54,370 nucleotides of DNA from Epsilonproteobacteria bacterium (ex Lamellibrachia satsuma) (lineage in GTDB: Bacteria; Campylobacterota; Campylobacteria; Campylobacterales; Sulfurovaceae), in contig JQIX01000003.1 in NCBI GenBank assembly GCA_003934925.1, forward strand, positions 1-54,370, in the 5' to 3' direction. Below are positions 7,594 through 16,589 of this stretch, piece by piece; position 1 is the stretch's first letter, and every line of letters starts with the position of its first letter. The translations under genes were made by a program, and so were the position numbers. The notes under the pieces are model-generated. The model made no database searches and was not told where the DNA came from. It saw only the letters and a list, made by a program, of their open reading frames with translations.

Positions 7594-8804
7594 ATTTCAT
7601 CACCTATTTTAACCCCCTCCAAATAATCAGCATACCACTGTATTATCTCTCTCTTTTCTTCTGCATAGTCTGCTCTGTTATAGACACTCCTTACTTTATT
7701 TGTATCTGTGTGTGCCAGTAATGCTTCTATCACCTCATCTCTCTTCTTATGCTCCCTTGCAATGGTACTAAACATCGCTCTAAACCCATGAGGTACTATC
7801 TCATCTCCAAAGTCCAAACGTTTGAGTGCAGAACTTACGGCTACATCTGTAAGAGGTCTAGTCCTACTTAGTGGAGAGTGGAACACATATTTAGCATCGT
7901 GAGTGTATTGCCCTACTTCTTCAAGTATTTTTATAGCCTGTTCACTTAGTGGGATTTTATGCTCTTTACCTGCTTTCATTTTACTGGCTGGGATAGTCCA
8001 AACTTTTTTCTTCAAGTCAAACTCACTCCATTCAGCAAAACGTATATTTGCAGAACGTACAAAAACATAGGGTAAAAAACGTAATAAGTGCCGTGTAGTA
8101 AACGAACCTGTATACCCATCAATAGCTTTCAATAGCTCTCCAATACGTTTAGGCTCAGTAATTGTTTTATATTTTTTGTTTTTAAACTTTTTAAGTGCTA
8201 TGGTTTTGTCTATGTCTGCTACTATATTATGCTCTACTTTATCAAACTGTAAAGCATACTTCCAAATCTGATTACATAAGTTGAGGTATCTGTGTGCGGT
8301 TTCTAGCGCTCCTCTTTGCTGTACGTAAGTAGCAATATCTATCAAATCCCCTCTTGTAACCTTATCAATAGGTATAGCACCAATAAATGGATAAAAATCT
8401 CTTTTTAATGCTCTCTCATATCGAGTAAAAGTACTTTCAGCTAAATCCTCTTTTTTCATTTTCAAATATGCTTCTGCTATATCTTGAAAAGTATTTTTAT
8501 TAGCTTTCCTTTTTGCTATCTTCTTTTCTCTTTTTACTTCTACTGGGTTAATTCCTTTTCCTACTTTACTTTTAAGCTCCCGGTGTATCTCTCTTGCATC
8601 TTTTAAAGTTATTGCAGGGTACTTACCAATAGAGTACACATATTTTTTATTATTTAAAGAAAAATTATATCTCCATAACTTACCACCCTTTGCAGTAGCA
8701 AGAAGATAAAGCCCTCCACCATCAGGGTATCTTTTATATTTCAATGTACCGTTATCATTGTTTGGTTTGGCATTGTCTATCGCTAATTTTGTAAGAGTTC
8801 CCAT
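7590..8804 (-). CDS. tyrosine recombinase/integrase (P4-type, DUF4102 N-terminus)
   Basis: Site-specific integrase of the P4/CTX-type family that targets tRNA genes. The N-terminal arm-binding domain starts GTLTKLAIDNAKPN and contains YPDGGGLYLLATAKGGKLWRY in two segments. A core-binding domain follows (about 110-210). The catalytic domain shows Arg in VRSANIRFAEW, the HxxR box in HGFRAMFSTIAR and the nucleophile Tyr in VRSVYNRADY. The ATG at 8804 fits the family's usual first residues; a TTG at 8837 preceded by GAGGT is an alternative. The gene points away from tRNA-Ala and lies 180 bp from its 3' end, the normal arrangement for a tRNA-targeting integrase. Confidence 0.95.
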   Translation of the reverse strand: MGTLTKLAIDNAKPNNDNGTLKYKRYPDGGGLYLLATAKGGKLWRYNFSLNNKKYVYSIGKYPAITLKDAREIHRELKSKVGKGINPVEVKREKKIAKRKANKNTFQDIAEAYLKMKKEDLAESTFTRYERALKRDFYPFIGAIPIDKVTRGDLIDIATYVQQRGALETAHRYLNLCNQIWKYALQFDKVEHNIVADIDKTIALKKFKNKKYKTITEPKRIGELLKAIDGYTGSFTTRHLLRFLPYVFVRSANIRFAEWSEFDLKKKVWTIPASKMKAGKEHKIPLSEQAIKILEEVGQYTHDAKYVFHSPLSRTRPLTDVAVSSALKRLDFGDEIVPHGFRAMFSTIAREHKKRDEVIEALLAHTDTNKVRSVYNRADYAEEKREIIQWYADYLEGVKIGDEI

Positions 8805-8984
8805 AGTAGTACCTTGGTAGTCATTTTTATTTGGCAAAGTCTAAATTTACCTCATCACTACTCATATTACTACTATTAGGCTTAGATTACTACCATACAT
8901 ATTAAACTAAGCTAGACTATAATAATGCTTTAAACGTTGTATATAAGGGGATTATGTAGTATATATTGATGATATTAGATTGTA

Positions 8985-9001
8985 GATTGGTGGAGACTAT
9001 C
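8985..9001. repeat. right attachment site (attR core) in tRNA-Ala
   Basis: This 17-bp copy of the att repeat includes the last 14 bases of tRNA-Ala and three bases beyond its CCA. The tRNA is left intact, so the element restored the 3' end on integration. Between it and the integrase lies about 150 bp of AT-rich sequence without an ORF. Confidence 0.85.
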
Positions 9002-9063
9002 GGGATCGAACCGACGACCTCTTCGCTGCCAGCGAAGCGCTCTCCCAGCTGAGCTAAGCCCCC
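8988..9063 (-). tRNA. tRNA-Ala (GGC)
   Basis: The cloverleaf is complete on the minus strand. The 5' end is GGGGGCT, with D arm AGCTCAGCTGGGAGAGC, anticodon stem CTTCG/CGAAG enclosing CTGGCAG (anticodon GGC), T arm GGTTCGATCC, and encoded CCA at 8990-8988. It is the integration target of the neighbouring element. Confidence 0.95.
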
Positions 9064-9090
9064 AAAGGTTAGGTGAGAAGGATTTTAGCA

Positions 9091-9118
9091 TAAGATGGAT
9101 AAAAAACTACCCATCTTA
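9091..9118 (-). terminator. possible terminator after the parvulin gene
   Basis: An 8-bp perfect stem TAAGATGG/CCATCTTA with a 12-nt loop lies 9 bp beyond the parvulin stop codon. The T-run is inside the loop rather than after the stem, so termination is uncertain. Confidence 0.4.
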
Positions 9119-9126
9119 AGCCTCTT

Positions 9127-9408
9127 TTATGAACGTTCTGTTATTTCAAGCAGATGATATCCGAACTGTGTTTTTACAGGTCCGTGGACCACGCCTACCT
9201 CATCGTTAAATACCACTTTGTCAAATTCGGGTACCATTTGCCCCTGGCTAAACGTACCCAGCTCGCCGCCTCTTACACCAGAGGGGCAAGTTGAATGGTC
9301 TCTTGCCGCTTCTTCAAATGATGTCTCACCTGCATTGATCTTCTCTTTAAGTTCTTTACAGAACGCTTCATCGTTTACCAAAATATGTCTTGCACTTGCT
9401 GTTGCCAT
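9127..9408 (-). CDS. ppiC: parvulin-type peptidyl-prolyl cis-trans isomerase (PpiC-like)
   Basis: The 93-residue product is a single rotamase domain: ASARHILV, then TSFEEAARDHSTCPS, GGELGTFSQGQMVPEFDKVVF and the final QFGYHLLEI. It has no signal peptide, so it acts in the cytoplasm like E. coli PpiC (also 93 residues). It catalyses proline isomerisation during protein folding. It follows dnaG by 25 bp on the same strand and may be read from the same transcript. Confidence 0.93.
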   Translation of the reverse strand: MATASARHILVNDEAFCKELKEKINAGETSFEEAARDHSTCPSGVRGGELGTFSQGQMVPEFDKVVFNDEVGVVHGPVKTQFGYHLLEITERS

Positions 9409-9433
9409 GTTTTTCCTTTAGTGTAACAGGGAT

Positions 9434-11086
9434 CTAATTGCTTTCAAAGGCAACCAGTTCTCCGCGTTTCAGTCTTGGGATTATATCGGTTTTTATTTTA
9501 CGTATCAAGAAACTCTTCTTCTCGAACGGTATGGTCTGGTCCGCTACGATATTTTTGAGTTTCATATCGTAATGTTTGATTAGGAAGTTTCTCAGCACTC
9601 CCTGCAGTTCTGCTTCATCCATTACCTGCAAACTTTCATCCACTGACAGTCCCATAAGATGCGGATGTTCTCTCTCTCTGTTGATCAGTGCAGAAAAAAG
9701 AGTCGCATAACCACCAAACATCTTGACATCTATCACATCAAGTACGCTGTCTATGAGGTCCGGCTTTTCCAGAAGTGTTTTGAGAATGCTCAGTTGTGCC
9801 ACATCATCTCTTTTCTGGCTAAAACGCTCTTTTGCACTGCCGGGTTGCGTCTGACTTCCAAACAGTGCAGGTGAAACACCCAACAGTGTCGCTGCCATTG
9901 GTATATATGCATCTTTAATGATCTGGCTCAATCCTTCCAGAAACTGTTTAGCCGCACCGAATGCAGCTTCTTTTGCACGGGGGTCATTCAGATCGTAGGA
10001 ATAAATGATCTGCTCCAGGACGAAAGGAATAAGCGGTTTGGCTTCACGAAGCAGTTTCGCTACTGCTTCACTCTGTCCCTTGGCTATAAGATCTGCAGGG
10101 TCCTGGCCATCAGGGAAAAGTACCACACCTCCATCAAAGTTGGCAACACTTAACATCTGTGCGGCTTTCAATGCTGCGGCAACACCCGCCTTATCTCCAT
10201 CATATGCCAGGATGATCTTGGGATCACCCTTGCGAAGAAGCGGCAGATGTTCAGAGGTCAAAGCCGTTCCCAGTGTGGCGACCGCTTCTGTAAACCCTGC
10301 CTGATGGAACATCACCACATCAAGGTATCCCTCACAAACGATAAGCTTTTTGTTCTTGTAAATACTCTCTTTTGCCAGATCATATCCATACAGCAAACGG
10401 GATTTGTTAAAAAGTTTGGTTTGAGGAGAGTTAATATATTTTGCCGGATGATTCGTGATCGTCCGTCCGCCAAATCCTACAATCGCACCACTGGCGGAGT
10501 AAATAGGAAAAGTAATACGTTCAACCAAACGCGCATAATATCCTCCTCCCTCACCCTGTGCAATGATCCCGGCCTCCACCGCTTTAGGCAACGGAAGTAA
10601 TGCTGAATTGAGAAAATGCATCACTGATTTTCCATCAGGCACATACCCTATGCCAAACCGTTCAATAGAACTTTGGGAAATCCCCCTGTCCAAAAGATAC
10701 TGTTTTGCTACAGCATTATTTTCCAAATTCTTCACATACCAGGTCTGTATAGCTTCCAATACACGTTTTGCATCGGAATAATCACTGCTGCCTTTGGTGT
10801 AGTTCAATGAGAAATTATACATGGAAGCCAGTTTTTCTATGGCTTCCGGGTAGGTAAGTTTTTCATGTTCCATCACGAACTTGATACTGTCTCCCCCTGC
10901 ACCACAGCCAAAACAGTGGTATATCTGCTTACTTGGACTCACAACAAAACTGGGGGTCTTCTCTCCATGAAACGGGCAGTTCGCTTTATAGTTCGCGCCT
11001 GCTTTGCGCAGTTCTATAAAGCTGCCTATCACATCTACAATATCAATACTGTTTTTCAGAGATTCTATCGAGGCGTTATCTATCAT
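9434..11086 (-). CDS. dnaG: DNA primase
   Basis: DnaG makes RNA primers for replication. The CHC2 zinc finger is at the N-terminus (CPFHGEKTPSF, then YHCFGCGAGGD). The catalytic TOPRIM core follows with FGGR, a glutamate in VCEGYLDVV, and YDGDKAG as the acidic metal site. The C-terminal third is the helicase-binding domain and is poorly conserved, as expected. The start MIDNAS at 11086 matches the family; an upstream ATG in frame (11170) would add a non-family tail. There is no Shine-Dalgarno sequence, but a TATAAT box ends 6 nt before the ATG, so a leaderless mRNA is likely. The product is 550 residues. Confidence 0.96.
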   Translation of the reverse strand: MIDNASIESLKNSIDIVDVIGSFIELRKAGANYKANCPFHGEKTPSFVVSPSKQIYHCFGCGAGGDSIKFVMEHEKLTYPEAIEKLASMYNFSLNYTKGSSDYSDAKRVLEAIQTWYVKNLENNAVAKQYLLDRGISQSSIERFGIGYVPDGKSVMHFLNSALLPLPKAVEAGIIAQGEGGGYYARLVERITFPIYSASGAIVGFGGRTITNHPAKYINSPQTKLFNKSRLLYGYDLAKESIYKNKKLIVCEGYLDVVMFHQAGFTEAVATLGTALTSEHLPLLRKGDPKIILAYDGDKAGVAAALKAAQMLSVANFDGGVVLFPDGQDPADLIAKGQSEAVAKLLREAKPLIPFVLEQIIYSYDLNDPRAKEAAFGAAKQFLEGLSQIIKDAYIPMAATLLGVSPALFGSQTQPGSAKERFSQKRDDVAQLSILKTLLEKPDLIDSVLDVIDVKMFGGYATLFSALINREREHPHLMGLSVDESLQVMDEAELQGVLRNFLIKHYDMKLKNIVADQTIPFEKKSFLIRKIKTDIIPRLKRGELVAFESN

Positions 11087-11092
11087 TTCAAC

Positions 11093-11114
11093 ATTATATC
11101 TAATTTGATATAAT
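11093..11114. promoter_or_regulatory. back-to-back -10 boxes between dnaG and the LapB-like gene
   Basis: TATAAT occurs on the minus strand at 11098-11093 (toward dnaG) and on the plus strand at 11109-11114 (toward the LapB-like gene). The pair shares one AT-rich 20-bp stretch, giving a compact divergent promoter. The dnaG box lies only 6 nt from the ATG. Confidence 0.6.
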
Positions 11115-11173
11115 CTAACCCGAAAATACATATTTCTCATTCCCAACGAGAATATTGGATATAAAGGCAAAAC

Positions 11174-12217
11174 TTGGAAAACATCTTACCTGCTTACAAT
11201 GATCCGCTTTTTAGTATTTTGCTTATTATAGTCAGTGCCCTGATCATTGCTGTGGTCACCTATGCATGGGGACTTTACAAGCAGCAAAAAGAACAGGGGC
11301 ATTTACTTAAATTCCTGGAAAAATTTGACAGTTCAGAGTGTGCTCTTGATACCGGAGATATGCCTTTTGAACCCCATATGCTCAAACCACTTGCATTACT
11401 TGCAAAAGCATTTGAGAATTCAGGTGAATATCACAAATCCATCAATATCTATCTCTATCTCATTAAAAATATTTCTGATAATCCTACAAAACAGGAACTC
11501 CTGGAAAGATTGGGAAATACTTATCTTCACGCAGGGTTTTTGGAACGTGCCAGATCTATCTATACAGAAGTTTTACGTGAAAGACCCCGTAATACACAAG
11601 TACTGTATGAACTGGGCGTTGTGTATGAAATGATGCACAAATACGATAAGGCCAAAAAGGTCATTGAACCATTGGAGATGCTTGGGGAAGATACCTATAC
11701 CCTTACAAAATACCTTGAACTTTCTCAAATAAAAGAAGACGAAATGATCCCTGCCCAAGACAAGGTGGAAAAACTCATCAGACTTTTTAAAGAAGAACCT
11801 AAACTCTATAGAGAGATCGTAAGTACCATGTTGCAACTGGATACAAAAGCTGCATGGCAGATCATTGACCCCAAACGTCTCAAAGAGGTGATTGATATCC
11901 TCTGGTTCTTACCAAATTCACAACTCGATTTAGATATAATCACATCCAATACACAGTTAAGTACGCTCTACTATGCCAAAGGATATTTACAAACACCAGC
12001 TCTCCAAAGCGGCATCTTCAGTCTTGATATGCTGGCCACCGCCAAACAGAGCGGATTTGAGCAGGGAGATCTGCTTTTTTCATACTTGTGTAAAAAATGC
12101 AAACAGAGTTTTCCTGTCTCCTTTAAACGGTGTCCGAACTGTATGGCGATAAACTCTGTAGAAGTTGAGGAAAAAATTGCAAAAGCAAGCCCGAAAACAG
12201 ATTACTCTCTACTCTGA
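11174..12217 (+). CDS. LapB-like membrane-anchored TPR protein with rubredoxin-type zinc ribbon
   Basis: The product of 347 residues has one N-terminal membrane helix (about 12-32), a tetratricopeptide array (about 70-260, for example LLERLGNTYLHAGFLERA) and a C-terminal CKKC-x12-CPNC metal knuckle. This order matches LapB/YciM, which controls lipopolysaccharide synthesis by steering LpxC degradation in enterobacteria. Whether it does so here is not shown. Translation starts at TTG (11174) with weak ribosome-binding sequence. The 3' end overlaps rnhA by 53 bp. Confidence 0.7.
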   Translation: MENILPAYNDPLFSILLIIVSALIIAVVTYAWGLYKQQKEQGHLLKFLEKFDSSECALDTGDMPFEPHMLKPLALLAKAFENSGEYHKSINIYLYLIKNISDNPTKQELLERLGNTYLHAGFLERARSIYTEVLRERPRNTQVLYELGVVYEMMHKYDKAKKVIEPLEMLGEDTYTLTKYLELSQIKEDEMIPAQDKVEKLIRLFKEEPKLYREIVSTMLQLDTKAAWQIIDPKRLKEVIDILWFLPNSQLDLDIITSNTQLSTLYYAKGYLQTPALQSGIFSLDMLATAKQSGFEQGDLLFSYLCKKCKQSFPVSFKRCPNCMAINSVEVEEKIAKASPKTDYSLL

Positions 12218-12620
12218 CGGTTCAAGTCTTGGAAATCCAGGACCCGGTGGATACGGCGGTATATTGGAGTATAAAGGAAAGTGTAAAGAGTATTCCGGAG
12301 GAGATGCACATACCACGAACAACCGCATGGAACTTCAAGGGGTCATAGAAGGGTTGAAGCTGCTCAAAGAACCCTGCGATGTAGAAGTGATCTCGGACAG
12401 TTCCTATGTGGTCAAAGCCATCAATGAATGGCTGGATGGATGGGTCAAAAAGAACTTTACAAAAGTAAAAAATGTAGACCTGTGGAAAAGCTATCTTGAA
12501 GTTTCCGCACCACATAAGGTACATGGTACCTGGGTACGCGGCCACAATGGTCATCCGGAAAATGAACGCTGTGATGAACTGGCAAGAAACGAGGCAGAAA
12601 GAATAAAAGCAACGTTATAA
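12165..12620 (+). CDS. rnhA: ribonuclease HI
   Basis: RNase HI degrades RNA in RNA:DNA hybrids. The DEDD catalytic residues are visible: Asp in LYSDGSSLGNPGPGG, Glu in TNNRMELQGV, Asp in VISDSSYVV and Asp in NERCDELAR. WVRGHNGHPEN is the conserved loop before the last one. The 151-residue frame starts with TTG at 12165; another TTG at 12177 is equally possible, since the family usually begins a few residues before the first strand. The start lies inside the preceding gene. The order rnhA-rnc-aroC is also found in Helicobacter pylori. Confidence 0.95.
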   Translation: MRKKLQKQARKQITLYSDGSSLGNPGPGGYGGILEYKGKCKEYSGGDAHTTNNRMELQGVIEGLKLLKEPCDVEVISDSSYVVKAINEWLDGWVKKNFTKVKNVDLWKSYLEVSAPHKVHGTWVRGHNGHPENERCDELARNEAERIKATL

Positions 12621-12766
12621 ACAAACTTCAGAAATACTCTTTTAGCCGATGGAACTGTGTCACGGGTCATTGGTTGAATTTCTGGAAGAAATTAAAGCTG
12701 TGACCCTGCATCTTAGCCCTACATTCATAGGGTATTTTGCAACCAAACAAAAAAAAGGAATTACAA

Positions 12767-13438
12767 ATGAACGATTATGGTCAACTCGAAAAACGGCTGA
12801 ACTATACATTTAAAAAAAAGCAATTGATTATTGAGGCTTTGACACATAAAAGTTATAAAAAGCCTTACAATAATGAGCGGCTTGAATTTTTGGGAGATGC
12901 GGTGCTTGATCTGATCGTAGGGGAGTATCTTTTTTCCAAATTTCCAAACTCCAACGAAGGCATACTTTCAAAGATCCGTGCATCACTTGTCAATGAAAGC
13001 GGTTTTACACTTTTAGCAAAAGCTATTGACCTGGGACAGTATATCTATCTTTCCTCTGCAGAAGAAAACAATAACGGTAGAAATAAGCCCTCTTTGCTTT
13101 CCAATGCTTTTGAAGCCATTATCGGCGCTATTTATTTGGAAGCCGGTCTTGATACGGCAAAAGAAATCTCCATTAAACTACTTGAAGCGTGTCATCCAAA
13201 GATCGATCTTGATTCTCTCTCCAAAGATTACAAAACCGCATTGCAGGAGTTGACACAGGCAACACACGGTGTCACACCTATTTATGAAATGCTTGGCTCT
13301 TCCGGCCCGGACCATAAAAAAGAATTTGAAATTGCTGTAATACTGGATAACAAAACCATTGCTACTGCAAAAGGGAAAAGTAAAAAAGAGGCTCAGCAGA
13401 AAGCAGCCAAAATCGCACTGGAGACATTAAGATCATGA
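12767..13438 (+). CDS. rnc: ribonuclease III
   Basis: RNase III cleaves double-stranded RNA in rRNA processing and mRNA decay. The 223 residues contain the signature [17 protein letters not shown], the second acidic site in [13 protein letters not shown], and a C-terminal double-stranded RNA-binding domain ending [14 protein letters not shown]. The ATG at 12767 follows AAAGGAA and gives the usual N-terminus. The upstream 146 bp after rnhA show no gene. The stop overlaps the aroC start by 4 bp. Confidence 0.96.
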   Translation: MNDYGQLEKRLNYTFKKKQLIIEALTHKSYKKPYNNERLEFLGDAVLDLIVGEYLFSKFPNSNEGILSKIRASLVNESGFTLLAKAIDLGQYIYLSSAEENNNGRNKPSLLSNAFEAIIGAIYLEAGLDTAKEISIKLLEACHPKIDLDSLSKDYKTALQELTQATHGVTPIYEMLGSSGPDHKKEFEIAVILDNKTIATAKGKSKKEAQQKAAKIALETLRS

Positions 13439-14517
13439 ATACTTTTGGTAAAAGACTGACCCTGACAACTTTTGGAGAATCACACGGTAAAGCCATAGGA
13501 TGCATTCTTGATGGTGTACCTGCCGAACTTTGCATAGATGAAACATTCATCCAATCTGAACTGGATCGACGAAAACCCGGCAAAAGCAATCTTGAGACAG
13601 GGCGCAAAGAAGAGGACAAAGTTGAAATTCTTTCCGGGACTTTCGAAGGTATCAGTACCGGTACACCTATTGCTATGATCATCTTCAATACGAACCAAAA
13701 GTCCAAAGATTATGACAATATCAAAGACCTTTTCCGCCCCGGACATGCAGATTTCACCTATTTTCACAAATATGGATTGAGAGATTACCGTGGAGGAGGA
13801 CGCAGCTCTGCCAGAGAAACCGCTGCCAGAGTAGCCGGGGGTGCCATAGCGAAACTGATGCTTAAAGAAATAGGTATTTCCATACAGAGCGGACTTTGTG
13901 AAGTGGATGGTATCAAAGGAGAAGTACAGGATTTTGAATATGCAAAAAGTTCCAAGCTGTATGCCCTTGATCCCAATATGGAAGCAGCACAGGAAGCTGC
14001 CATTCTGACAGCAAAAGAGAATCATGATTCCGTAGGAGGTGTCGTACTCACTACTGCCACGGGCGTACCCATAGGTTTAGGTGAGCCTCTTTATTACAAA
14101 CTCGACGCTATTTTGGCTGAAGCGATGATGGGTATCAATGCAGCCAAAGCGGTAGAGATAGGTGATGGTGTGGCAAGCACCCATCTCAAAGGAAGTCAAA
14201 ACAACGATGAAATCACCATAAACGGCTTTACAAGCAATCATGCCGGGGGTACACTCGGAGGTATCAGCAATGGTGATACGCTTATCGTTAAAACACATTT
14301 CAAACCTACTCCTTCCATTTTTCAGGAACAACACACCATTACTACCCACAATGAAGAGGTCATATGCAATCTAAAGGGACGGCATGATCCTTGTGTAGCC
14401 ATACGTGGTGCTGTAGTATGCGAGGCCATGATGGCACTGACACTTGCCGATATGGCCCTGCTTAATATGGGCAAAAAGATGGATCATCTTAAAGCTCTCT
14501 ATCCACGATCAAACTAG
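13435..14517 (+). CDS. aroC: chorismate synthase
   Basis: AroC converts EPSP to chorismate, the last step of the shikimate pathway, using reduced FMN. The 360 residues match the family length. Signatures are [37 protein letters not shown] and, near the C-terminus, the segment ending [14 protein letters not shown] overlap with rnc indicates translational coupling. Confidence 0.97.
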   Translation: MNTFGKRLTLTTFGESHGKAIGCILDGVPAELCIDETFIQSELDRRKPGKSNLETGRKEEDKVEILSGTFEGISTGTPIAMIIFNTNQKSKDYDNIKDLFRPGHADFTYFHKYGLRDYRGGGRSSARETAARVAGGAIAKLMLKEIGISIQSGLCEVDGIKGEVQDFEYAKSSKLYALDPNMEAAQEAAILTAKENHDSVGGVVLTTATGVPIGLGEPLYYKLDAILAEAMMGINAAKAVEIGDGVASTHLKGSQNNDEITINGFTSNHAGGTLGGISNGDTLIVKTHFKPTPSIFQEQHTITTHNEEVICNLKGRHDPCVAIRGAVVCEAMMALTLADMALLNMGKKMDHLKALYPRSN

Positions 14518-14527
14518 AAGGATAGCT

Positions 14528-15856
14528 ATGAAGAAACTGGGATTTGGTATTGTCGGGCTTCTGCTCATTGCCACAGTGTATTATTTTACAGCAGGCTCTT
14601 CCCAGGCTGTCCAAGAGATAAAAAAGCAAGTCAACCATGAATTGACAACTTTACAACAAAATGGTTTTGCCATTGAACAAAGAGAGAGCAAAGCCGCAGA
14701 AGAACATTTTGTAGTAAGCTTTGATGATCCTGCAAAGATCACGAATTATCTCATTTCTCGAGGTATGCAGGCAAACCAGGAGGATATTCTTGTTTTGGAA
14801 GGTTTAAAGTTGGGGGTAGATGCCAAATATCTACAGGACAGCTATAGTGCACTTTCTGTAAACATATATCCTCTCAAGCTGCCAAGGAATGTATCAGAAA
14901 ATACAGATCCGGAGGATAAAGCAGCAGTTGAACGTCTCAAAAAGATGATCAAAGAGAAAGTTTTCCTTTTGCATATTGATTTCAATAAACTGCTCAACGG
15001 TTTCAAAGGCTACGTCAAAGACATTCATGAAACATTTGAAGGAAAAGAAGAGAAAGTTACATTTACAAGTCAAGGCTTCAAGTTTGAAGGCACAGTAGAA
15101 AAAGAAAAGCTAAAAACTGTGCACCAGAGTCTTCAATTTCTCTCTTTGGATGCCCAAAAAGCGTTTAATGCAAAGCTTTCAGATATTACATTCAACTATA
15201 CATTCACAGGCCCCTCTCCCTATGACACCGAGTCCGACCACCATATTGGGGAAATAAAAATCCAGGCAGAACCAGGATTCTTCATACATATGAAAAACCT
15301 AAATGGAACAGCAAAAAACAGTGTACAAAAGGGGCTCCTGAAGAGCACTGTTTCAAGCAAGGCAGATGAGATAAGAATAATGAAAGATCATAAAACATAT
15401 ACTCTGCATAATATTTTATTCGATCTTGCCATAGATAAGCTCGATATTGCTGCATTTGAAGCATTTCAGCGTGTTGACATCAATGATACAAAAGCAGTGA
15501 ATGCACTCAGCCAAAAAATATTTTCAAAAGGTTTTTCTGTAAGTATCCCGAATTTCTCTGCCGAAAAAATAACACAAGACGGAACAACAATGGATGGGTT
15601 CGACCTCAGCTCTTCATGGAGTATCAACAGAGTACTGGATATCAATGCAGTCTCACAGGATCCATTTTCAAGCATTTCTATATTTAGCAACAAAACACAT
15701 ATCTCTGTCTCAGCAGATCTCTTTGCCCACATCGTAAAAGATCCCAGAGCTATGATGTTCATTATGCTTTTGCCTCCTGTTGAAAAAGAGGGGAGAAAGA
15801 TCTATGACATTGAATTCATTAACGGGAAACTGACCGTGAACGGGACTTCCTTTTAG
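14528..15856 (+). CDS. membrane-anchored protein, possibly DUF945/YdgA-like
   Basis: The 442-residue product starts 10 bp after aroC. It has one N-terminal transmembrane or uncleaved signal helix (about 3-21) and a long extracytoplasmic region of alternating beta strands and amphipathic segments. The layout resembles the DUF945/YdgA family of periplasmic-facing proteins, but I cannot point to a diagnostic motif. It converges with rnhB, the two stop codons overlapping by 4 bp. Confidence 0.6.
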   Translation: MKKLGFGIVGLLLIATVYYFTAGSSQAVQEIKKQVNHELTTLQQNGFAIEQRESKAAEEHFVVSFDDPAKITNYLISRGMQANQEDILVLEGLKLGVDAKYLQDSYSALSVNIYPLKLPRNVSENTDPEDKAAVERLKKMIKEKVFLLHIDFNKLLNGFKGYVKDIHETFEGKEEKVTFTSQGFKFEGTVEKEKLKTVHQSLQFLSLDAQKAFNAKLSDITFNYTFTGPSPYDTESDHHIGEIKIQAEPGFFIHMKNLNGTAKNSVQKGLLKSTVSSKADEIRIMKDHKTYTLHNILFDLAIDKLDIAAFEAFQRVDINDTKAVNALSQKIFSKGFSVSIPNFSAEKITQDGTTMDGFDLSSSWSINRVLDINAVSQDPFSSISIFSNKTHISVSADLFAHIVKDPRAMMFIMLLPPVEKEGRKIYDIEFINGKLTVNGTSF

Positions 15857-16419
15857 AAGAGTGTAGGTTCATCCAGGCTCTTTACTCTGAAAGTATAACG
15901 ATGCACCTCACATCTTCCATATCTTTCTAAGGCTTCAATATGGGCTTTGGTCCCATAACCTTTATGATTTTCAAATCCGTACAAAGGATACTTTTGGGCC
16001 CATTTGATCATCTCTCTGTCACGTGTCACTTTTGCCAAAATACTTGCGGCACTCACTTCAGGAACTTTATCATCCGCTTTAACCATTGTCCTAATGTTAT
16101 TTACACCAAAAGTACTGTTACCGTCAAAGAGATAGTCAACATCAGGCAAATGCCTCTGTATACTCTGTAAACCTTTCTGTAAACACTTGGAAATTCCCAA
16201 TCCATCTACTTCTTGAGCAGAAAAACAGACAATGTGATGATCAGAATTCTCCATAATTAAACAATACAAAACCTCCCGCTTTTTCTCCGTCAGCTTTTTA
16301 GAATCCATCAACCCCTCAATGGGATTTTTAAGGATCACTCCGGCTATCACCAATGATCCTGCCAATGGTCCCCGACCTGCTTCGTCTATACCGCAGAGGG
16401 GTTTGTTTTGTTTTTTCAT
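15853..16419 (-). CDS. rnhB: ribonuclease HII
   Basis: RNase HII removes single ribonucleotides and RNA from DNA. Signature features are CGIDEAGRGPLAGSLVIAG (first Asp-Glu pair), LMDSKKLTEKKRE, the acidic site in DYLFDGN, and ASILAKVTRDREM. The 188 residues are within the normal range. The window thus contains both RNase H types 3.2 kb apart. Confidence 0.96.
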   Translation of the reverse strand: MKKQNKPLCGIDEAGRGPLAGSLVIAGVILKNPIEGLMDSKKLTEKKREVLYCLIMENSDHHIVCFSAQEVDGLGISKCLQKGLQSIQRHLPDVDYLFDGNSTFGVNNIRTMVKADDKVPEVSAASILAKVTRDREMIKWAQKYPLYGFENHKGYGTKAHIEALERYGRCEVHRYTFRVKSLDEPTLF

Positions 16420-16480
16420 TGTTTTGCCTTTGTTTTCATATTGTCAAACCTTACCAACGCATAGATCGTGGTATCCCCGC

Positions 16481-16561
16481 CCCCGACACAAATTGTGTAT
16501 GTTTTCAAAACTTTAGATTAAGGATAATTGAATTGTTTGCTTATTTGTATTTGTGTCGGGG
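16481..16561. repeat. 13-bp inverted repeat with 55-bp spacer
   Basis: CCCCGACACAAAT at 16481-16493 is repeated inverted at 16549-16561. The left arm also contains the odd palindrome ACACAAATTGTGT. It lies between rnhB and the toxin gene and contains no ORF. It could be a small transposable remnant or a transcript-end hairpin for the toxin-antitoxin operon. Confidence 0.6.
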
Positions 16562-16589
16562 CAGGCCAAACCCAACCTTGTATCATGAC

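Larger units (their letters stand above)
2518..9001. mobile_element. 6.5-kb integrative element in tRNA-Ala, satellite-like
   Basis: A 17-bp direct repeat GATTGGTGGAGACTATC occurs at 2518-2534 and 8985-9001. The right copy contains the last 14 bases of the tRNA-Ala gene, and the integrase gene lies just inside it. The element has two all-minus gene blocks: integrase plus a coupled ORF (8804-6841), and AlpA-like, small HTH-type, Rep-like, TerS-like and two short proteins (6706-4529). A Sel1/trypsin cargo gene sits at the left end. It is AT-rich relative to the flanks. No capsid, portal, tail, lysis or Zot-type gene is present, so it should depend on a helper phage or be a minimal integrative element. 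An excised circle would be 6467 bp. Confidence 0.85.

Noticed and set aside
12621-12766. Possible small RNA or gene between rnhA and rnc
   Set aside because: Only weak partial pairing (TGTGTCAC and GTGACC) is visible, with no promoter and terminator pair.
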